Source: Actinomycetes bacterium (lineage in GTDB: Bacteria; Actinomycetota; Actinomycetes; S36-B12; UBA5976). From it: DNA of 6,167 bases. A model generated the notes under the pieces. It saw only the letters and a list, made by a program, of their open reading frames with translations. It was not told where the DNA came from and ran no database searches. Below, in pieces: positions 1-4,020 of the stretch (position 1 is its first letter; each line of letters starts with the position of its first letter). The translations under genes and the position numbers were made by a program. The stretch lies in NCBI GenBank assembly GCA_021784375.1, contig JAJXSV010000138.1, positions 1 through 6,167 of the forward strand. Direction: 5' to 3'.

Positions 1-286
1 TGAAGAGGTCGGGGCCGCCACCAGCTGCGATTGAGGTCTTCAATTTAGTTGGAAGGACGCCCCACTCCACGGGCAGGTAGTTCACCTTGATGCCTGGGTT
101 CTTGGCCTGGAATTCCTTGATCAGTTTGCGCTCGAAGATGTTGGTGGGCGCATTCACATGCGTCCAATACGTGATGGTTACGGTCTTAGAGGCAGCATTG
201 GCGGGGGCCACCGAAATGGCTCCTGCCGCAATGACGGCAAGAGCTGTGAGCGCCACCACTCGATTTCTGCTCCAGAGTTTGCGCAT
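1..286 (-). CDS. Sugar ABC transporter substrate-binding protein, N-terminal part (runs off left edge)
   Basis: The visible 95 residues begin MRKLWSRNRVVALTALAVIA: a basic N-terminus, a hydrophobic core (about residues 10-28) and an APANA|AS type I signal-peptidase site near residue 31. The mature start (TVTITYWTHVNAP, then EFQAKNPGIKVNYLPVEW and SIAAGGGPDLF) is typical of family 1 extracellular solute-binding proteins for sugars: the ITYW strand, the 'F.A.NPGIKV' helix-strand and the 'GGGPDLF' loop. The role would be capture of a sugar or oligosaccharide outside the membrane for a CUT1-type importer; the permease genes probably follow beyond base 1. The ATG at 284-286 is preceded by AAAGGG (complement of 293-298) with a 6-nt spacer, which supports this start. 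It is odd that there is no lipobox cysteine, because Gram-positive binding proteins are usually lipoproteins. The ligand cannot be read from this fragment. Confidence 0.88.
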   Translation of the reverse strand, partial: MRKLWSRNRVVALTALAVIAAGAISVAPANAASKTVTITYWTHVNAPTNIFERKLIKEFQAKNPGIKVNYLPVEWGVLPTKLKTSIAAGGGPDLF

Positions 287-298
287 ATACGTCCCTTT

Positions 299-358
299 CT
301 GAAGAGCTTCAGCCATCTCATCCGCCGCTCGGCGAGAGACAATCGGAGGCGAGATGGC
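299..358 (-). promoter_or_regulatory. Foldable 5' leader of the transporter transcript
   Basis: If the predicted promoter is used, the leader is about 85 nt and contains two tandem inverted repeats. The first pairs 351-358 with 312-319 (8 bp, GAGATGGC against GCCATCTC) around a 31-nt loop, which itself holds a CGCCG-CT-CGGCG element (323-334). The second is the 14-bp palindrome CTGAAGAGCTTCAG (299-312), which as RNA gives a 5-bp stem with a 4-nt loop directly in front of the Shine-Dalgarno. Either could act as RNA structure limiting ribosome access or as a DNA operator. No known riboswitch class was recognised. Confidence 0.4.
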
Positions 359-379
359 CTTCGAAACATCGGCAGTACG

Positions 380-408
380 AAGGTAAGTTGCGCAGAAATG
401 CCCGTCAA
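380..408 (-). promoter_or_regulatory. Predicted sigma-70-type promoter for the transporter gene
   Basis: Read on the minus strand, TTGACG (-35, complement of 403-408) and TACCTT (-10, complement of 380-385) are separated by exactly 17 bp. The -35 matches the consensus at five of six bases and the -10 fits the TAnnnT pattern common in actinobacteria. Transcription would start near 372-374, leaving a leader of about 85 nt before the ATG at 286. One TGCGCA palindrome (389-394) lies inside the spacer, so a repressor bound there would block RNA polymerase. The call rests on pattern matching only. Confidence 0.6.
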
Positions 409-458
409 TGGGTTCAGTATTGGACGAAATATCGCGTTGTGAGCGCCAAACGCACCAT

Positions 459-482
459 TGCGCACGCCGAATGTCGTGCGCA
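459..482. promoter_or_regulatory. Perfect 8-8-8 inverted repeat, candidate repressor operator
   Basis: TGCGCACG (459-466) and its exact complement CGTGCGCA (475-482) flank an 8-bp spacer. Arm centres about 16 bp apart suit a dimer or tetramer of winged-helix subunits, and the site lies 69 bp upstream of the ROK start codon, in the gap it shares with the transporter. The likely binder is the adjacent ROK protein, acting on its own gene and, together with the TGCGCA copy 70 bp away in the transporter promoter, on the divergent operon. The binding partner is inferred from position, not from a known motif. Confidence 0.5.
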
Positions 483-551
483 GCGCGTCATATCGCCGTA
501 GTTTTCGTTCACTGCTGCACTAATGTCCAAACGCGCTAAGAATGCCGGGAA

Positions 552-1745
552 ATGACCAGTTACCTCAGTTCGGATGCCCTCTCGCCGGTCCTGCGGGCAC
601 TCTCCGGTGATGCGCGTCGTGCACGAATCTGCAGCCTGCTTCGACAACGGGGCCCGATGACGAGAGCAGAGCTGTCGCGAGCTACAGGCATCGCGAAGTC
701 GTCAATGTCATTGCTGGTCGACCAGTTGGTTGCTTCCGGTGAGGTGACCGTGCGCTTGGCGACTCCTGCCAATCGCAGTCGTAAGGTGCGCGGTCGCCCA
801 GGTGAACTCGTCGAACTGAACGCCAGTTCGGGTGCAGCTATCGGCTTGGAGTTCGGCCACGAACATGTGCGCGGCGTCATTGGCGACATCTCGCACGACA
901 TCCTCGCAGAGCGAGAAGTCCACGTCGGTGCAAACTACGACGTGCGCAGCGCTCTGGCTGTTGCACGAGAACTGGTCACGGATCTCCTCCACGCATCACG
1001 CGTCACACCAAGTCGCATTCTCGGCATTGGAGTGTCACTGCCACTTTCCGTTGAGGATGCAAGAGTTTCCGCTTTTCCATCGCGCATTCAGTCTCGATGG
1101 AAGGAGGTTGATGTTGTCGCGGAGTTGTCCGAGTCCACCGGCTTCGAGGTGGTCATCGAGAACGATGCCAATCTTGCGGCCTACTCCGAACTGCTGTGGG
1201 GATCGCAAATCGGCAACTTCCTATACGTGAAGTTGCACAGCGGTGTCGGAGGTGCGATTGTGGTCGACTACCGCGTCGTCGCCGGTCGGCATGGTGGTGC
1301 CGGTGAGATCGGGCATCTGTCGCTCGACCCCAATGGGGCCATCTGCCAATGCGGACATCGAGGCTGCCTGGATGCCTATGCGGGCATCTCGTCCATGCTC
1401 GCTGAAGCCTCGCGTGCTTTCGGCTACGAGATCAGCTTCCGGGTATTCCTCGGTCTGGTCGATGACGGTGATCCCGTCTGCACGCGCATCCTCGGCGACG
1501 CGGCGCTTCGAATCGGGCAGGCCATTGCCATGATTTGTACCATTCTCAATCCCGATGCTGTGGTGCTTGGTGGAGCCCTCACCTGGGCGCACTCCCCAAT
1601 GTTGGGAGCAATCGTGGCGGCCTTTCAGCGATTCGCGGTTCCAACCACCACCGATGTGAGGATCCTCCACGCAGACTTTGGCAAGTACTCGTCCGCGATG
1701 GGTGCGGTGGCCCTTGTCCTGGGTCAGGTGCGACCTACGAAGTGA
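552..1745 (+). CDS. ROK-family transcriptional regulator (sugar-responsive repressor)
   Basis: This 397-residue protein has the full length of a ROK repressor of the NagC/Mlc/XylR type. Residues 20-90 form a winged helix-turn-helix (LLRQRGPMTRAELSRATGIA, then SSMSLLVDQL and a wing ending GRPGELVEL). The sugar-kinase-like ROK fold follows. END205ANLAA carries the Asp that is catalytic in ROK kinases. E252-I-G-H255 and C265-x-C267-G-x2-G-C272-L-D form the conserved zinc and sugar site. The first phosphate loop reads GLEFGHEH instead of D-x-G-x-T, and the second has SLPLSV where kinases have a Gly-Pro loop, so it probably binds sugar without phosphorylating it. The ATG at 552 is the first possible start after an in-frame stop at 537-539. 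No good Shine-Dalgarno is at the proper distance, so translation may be leaderless or weak. The hydrolase gene starts 8 bp after the stop. Confidence 0.93.
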   Translation: MTSYLSSDALSPVLRALSGDARRARICSLLRQRGPMTRAELSRATGIAKSSMSLLVDQLVASGEVTVRLATPANRSRKVRGRPGELVELNASSGAAIGLEFGHEHVRGVIGDISHDILAEREVHVGANYDVRSALAVARELVTDLLHASRVTPSRILGIGVSLPLSVEDARVSAFPSRIQSRWKEVDVVAELSESTGFEVVIENDANLAAYSELLWGSQIGNFLYVKLHSGVGGAIVVDYRVVAGRHGGAGEIGHLSLDPNGAICQCGHRGCLDAYAGISSMLAEASRAFGYEISFRVFLGLVDDGDPVCTRILGDAALRIGQAIAMICTILNPDAVVLGGALTWAHSPMLGAIVAAFQRFAVPTTTDVRILHADFGKYSSAMGAVALVLGQVRPTK

Positions 1746-1756
1746 GGACTGGAATG
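1744..1756 (+). promoter_or_regulatory. Ribosome binding site that fixes the hydrolase start
   Basis: GAGG at 1744-1747 overlaps the ROK stop codon TGA (1743-1745) and lies 6 nt before the ATG at 1754. The overlap decides the start within a longer open frame and suggests the two genes are translated from one mRNA, perhaps coupled. Confidence 0.7.
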
Positions 1757-2896
1757 AACAGAAGGCAAACAGATCGGGAGGTTCGCGGTTTCTGTGACGA
1801 AGCGTTCACCCCGGTTTCTGACGCCTTGCAGGCGTTCGCGAGCGACCACGAATTCCACGCGCAACTGAGCATCTACCACCGTGGCCACGAAGTCGTGGAC
1901 CTATGCATCGGTGAAGTTCAGGCCGACAGCCTCACGGGGGTGTTCTCTGCATCCAAGGGCGTTGGTGGCCTCGTCATGGGGCTGCTGGTGGAGCGGGGGC
2001 TACTGAATGTGAATCTGCCGGTGTCCTACTACTGGCCCGAATTCGGTCAGGCCGACAAGGATGACATCCGAGTGGGCGACCTACTCTCCCATCGGGCAGG
2101 CCTCGTCGGTGTGCCCGGCGGGCTCACTTGGGATGAACTCCTCGATTCACGCAGAGCTGCTGAGCGACTTGCCCAGCAACGTCCCGCCTGGACTCCCGGC
2201 CTGTTCCACGGCTATCACGCGTTCACGATCGGTGTATTCGCTGACGAGCTCTGCCGCCGCATCACCAACAGGTCACTGCAGGCCTTCTACGAGGAAGAGG
2301 TCGGCGCGCCCTTCGACATCGACTTCCACATCGGACTGCCTGAAACCGAGGATTCCCGTTACCTGCCAGTCCGGCCTGCTTCCTCGCCTGCTCCGCTGCC
2401 AGCTGCACTGCTGGATGACCTTGGGAGTTTCGCCTTCAACAACAATCCAACGCTCACCGACACCGACGGCGAGCTGCTGCCGAACAACGCCGAACTCCGA
2501 CGCGCTGGGAACACTTCGGTCGGTGGTGTGGCGACCGCAAGAGGCTTGGCCAAGCTCTATGCGTGCACGCTTGGCGGCGGGACTCTGCCCAAACTGTTCT
2601 CTGACGCCACCATCGAATGCGTTGGTCAGTTGCGGTCCGCGGGGTTGGATGTGGTCCTCGGGTGCGAGAAGCGCTTCGGCCTCATGTTCCTCAAGCCTGA
2701 GCCTTCCGCGCCATTCGGCAGCCATGCCGCGTTCGGGCATGACGGTGCCGGGGGAACACTCGGATTTGCGGATCCCGTGTACGACTTGGCCTTCGGCTAC
2801 AACGTCTGGCCCATGGTCTCGCCGGGGGGCGCGGACCCGCGTGCCGTCGCGTTGTCACAAGTGGCACGGCGCTGCGTCCGGCGGTTGACTACGTAG
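1754..2896 (+). CDS. Cytoplasmic serine hydrolase, class C beta-lactamase / EstB-like fold
   Basis: The 380-residue product belongs to the serine beta-lactamase-like family (esterases, DD-peptidases, D-aminopeptidases, class C beta-lactamases). The nucleophile motif S65-A-S-K68 sits in VFSASKGVGG. The family block DLLSHRAGL follows at 109-117, then PGLFHGYHAFTIG with Y154 in the place of the catalytic tyrosine. H329-D-G331 in GHDGAGGTLGFADP replaces the lactamase KTG motif, as in EstB-type esterases. The canonical YxN is Y154-H-A156 here, which also argues against a true beta-lactamase. There is no signal peptide or membrane segment, so it should act in the cytoplasm on an imported compound, removing an acyl, ester or peptidyl group. 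It is the second gene of a probable two-gene transcript with the ROK regulator, and its stop codon overlaps that of the convergent SIS gene. The substrate is unknown. Confidence 0.87.
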   Translation: MNRRQTDREVRGFCDEAFTPVSDALQAFASDHEFHAQLSIYHRGHEVVDLCIGEVQADSLTGVFSASKGVGGLVMGLLVERGLLNVNLPVSYYWPEFGQADKDDIRVGDLLSHRAGLVGVPGGLTWDELLDSRRAAERLAQQRPAWTPGLFHGYHAFTIGVFADELCRRITNRSLQAFYEEEVGAPFDIDFHIGLPETEDSRYLPVRPASSPAPLPAALLDDLGSFAFNNNPTLTDTDGELLPNNAELRRAGNTSVGGVATARGLAKLYACTLGGGTLPKLFSDATIECVGQLRSAGLDVVLGCEKRFGLMFLKPEPSAPFGSHAAFGHDGAGGTLGFADPVYDLAFGYNVWPMVSPGGADPRAVALSQVARRCVRRLTT

Positions 2897-2898
2897 TC
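2887..2898. other. 12-bp palindrome holding both stop codons of the convergent genes
   Basis: GACTACGTAGTC is a perfect palindrome. The hydrolase ends ACT ACG TAG on the plus strand and the SIS gene ends ACT ACG TAG on the minus strand, so the coding regions overlap by 8 bp (2889-2896) and both proteins end in Thr-Thr. No room is left for a conventional intrinsic terminator between the two genes, and none was seen close by. Confidence 0.9.
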
Positions 2899-3938
2899 TG
2901 CGTGATCTTGTGCAGGCCCGTCGGCTCGTCGGGGTTCATCCCGCACAGCCTTGCCACGCGTTCCGCCAGCAGTTGGCCGGGGACGATTAGGGGGAAGGGA
3001 GCCAGTTCCTCAGACACGGCGGGTGTGTTCACGTGAACTTCAGACGATTGCTGCAGAGCTTCATGCGGCCCGATGGTGAGGATCCGGCAATGTCGCGCGG
3101 CCGCCCGCTGCACGAGGTCCTCCAGTCCCGCAGCGATCGGGGAAGCCACTCCAGGCGAGAAACAGGCCACCGGAAGTCCGGAAACCAGCGCAGCAATCGG
3201 TCCGTGCACCAGGTCAGCCACGCTTGCTCCCACCGCGTTTATGCCAGATGTCTCCTTGAGTTTCAGGGCACTCTCGCGAGCAACACCGGCGGTGAACCCT
3301 CGACCGGTGAGGACAGCTGTGTTCGACCCGCTGAATATCGCGGCTGCTCGCTCGAGATCCCAGGGCAGATCGAGTGTCATCTGCATGATCTCGGGCATCC
3401 TGAACAGTTCGGTCATGAGCCCGCTTTGATCACCCAGAACGGCCGCCAGGTAGGCGATTGTCGCGAGTGCGGAGGTGTAGGTCTTGGTTGCAGGAACTGC
3501 AACTTCAGGACCCGCTTGGGTAATCAGGGGAAGATCGACCACCCCAGCGAGCGGTGAGCCCGCAACATTGCTGATGCCCACTGTGAAAGCACCCATGGAC
3601 TTGGCCCAGATCGCTGTCTCAACGATTTCCACCGTCGCACCGGATTGACTGATGGCGATGGCGATCGCCCCGTGAAGTGGCACCCGTGCCCGAAACGCGA
3701 CAGCCACCGATGGACTGGCACTTGTAGCTATGAGCCCTGCACTGCACGGAAACAGGTATTGCGCGTAATCGGCCACGTGGTCGCTTGTCCCACGCGCAAT
3801 CAGCAGAACTGAGGTGAATCGACGGTCTCGCAGTTCACGCATTGCCGGCAGCGAATCCGCGAGTGCATCGAGGGTTCTTGCCAGCGCAGCCGGTTGGTCG
3901 TCGATCTCCTGGCGCATCACGGAACGGGGTTCGTGCAT
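2889..3938 (-). CDS. Stand-alone GlmS-type double-SIS sugar-phosphate isomerase / amino-sugar-phosphate deaminase or deglycase
   Basis: The 349 residues match the isomerase half of glucosamine-6-phosphate synthase without the glutaminase half. The first SIS fold has ARG50TS (sugar-phosphate loop), S97QSG100 and GPEVAVPATK152TYTSAL. The second has LKLKE229TS, DLVH245GPIAAL and the tail NPDEPTGLHK344ITQTT. E229, H245 and K344 correspond to E. coli GlmS E488, H504 and K603 with identical spacing (16 and 99 residues) and five residues after the lysine. Lacking an ammonia donor domain, such proteins usually work in the catabolic direction, as GlcN-6-P deaminases (NagB-II, archaeal GlmD) or ketosamine-6-phosphate deglycases. 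The frame is open up to 4070, but the M at 3938 is preferred: it gives the normal N-terminus (MRQEIDDQPAAL) and lies just after a -10 element. A MurQ etherase is unlikely because MurQ has one SIS domain and different motifs. Confidence 0.88.
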   Translation of the reverse strand: MHEPRSVMRQEIDDQPAALARTLDALADSLPAMRELRDRRFTSVLLIARGTSDHVADYAQYLFPCSAGLIATSASPSVAVAFRARVPLHGAIAIAISQSGATVEIVETAIWAKSMGAFTVGISNVAGSPLAGVVDLPLITQAGPEVAVPATKTYTSALATIAYLAAVLGDQSGLMTELFRMPEIMQMTLDLPWDLERAAAIFSGSNTAVLTGRGFTAGVARESALKLKETSGINAVGASVADLVHGPIAALVSGLPVACFSPGVASPIAAGLEDLVQRAAARHCRILTIGPHEALQQSSEVHVNTPAVSEELAPFPLIVPGQLLAERVARLCGMNPDEPTGLHKITQTT

Positions 3939-3951
3939 ACGTTCGACTATA
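3938..3951 (-). promoter_or_regulatory. -10 element placed for a leaderless SIS transcript
   Basis: TATAGT (complement of 3946-3951) differs from TATAAT at one base and lies 7 nt before the ATG at 3938, so transcription would begin at or next to the start codon. There is no Shine-Dalgarno in front of this ATG, which agrees with a leaderless message. No good -35 is seen at 16-18 bp. The gene may also be read through from the dehydrogenase gene 82 bp upstream. Confidence 0.45.
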
Positions 3952-4020
3952 TCCACGGAGTCACGCACTCGGTTTTGTTCAACGCTGGATGATTGTTGTT
4001 GTTGCACGGGAAAGCAAAAG
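3939..4020 (-). other. Gap between the dehydrogenase and SIS genes
   Basis: This 82-bp spacer contains the -10 element of the SIS gene, a short (GTT)3 run near 3990-4004, and a weak 4-bp inverted repeat GAGT/ACTC around 3959-3971. No intrinsic terminator is visible, so co-transcription of the two genes is possible alongside initiation within the gap. Confidence 0.4.

Larger units (their letters stand above)
287..551. promoter_or_regulatory. Divergent control region between the transporter and the ROK repressor genes
   Basis: This 265-bp non-coding gap separates two divergently read genes, the usual place for a ROK repressor to bind. From left to right it holds the transporter Shine-Dalgarno (293-298), a 14-bp palindrome (299-312), an 8-bp inverted repeat with arms at 312-319 and 351-358, the leftward promoter (380-408) and a perfect 8-8-8 inverted repeat (459-482). 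The self-complementary hexamer TGCGCA occurs three times (389-394, 459-464, 477-482). I see no convincing sigma-70 promoter for the rightward gene. TAATGT (521-526) and TAAGAA (537-542) are possible -10 elements, but neither has a good -35. Confidence 0.7.

Noticed and set aside
437..446. TTGTGAGCGC, identical to one half of the symmetrical lac operator
   Set aside because: The other half (CAAACG) does not match TCACAA, no LacI-type gene is visible, and a single half-site can occur by chance.
1535..1753. N-terminal extension of the hydrolase by 73 codons
   Set aside because: The extension overlaps the C-terminus of the ROK protein in another frame. The ATG at 1754 has GAGG at the right distance and begins a normal family N-terminus.
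2061..2888. Open frame of 275 codons on the plus strand
   Set aside because: It is a second frame inside the hydrolase gene. The translation is Ser/Arg/Pro-rich and lacks domains, while the overlapping frame carries SxxK, Tyr and HxG motifs.
3033..3557. Open frame of 174 codons on the plus strand
   Set aside because: It is antisense to the SIS gene, covering its catalytic motifs, and has a low-complexity Arg/Ser/Gly-rich translation typical of a shadow frame.
2889..3938. SIS gene as a MurQ MurNAc-6-phosphate etherase
   Set aside because: MurQ has a single SIS domain of about 300 residues. This protein has two SIS folds with GlmS-type LKLKE, HGP and C-terminal Lys motifs.
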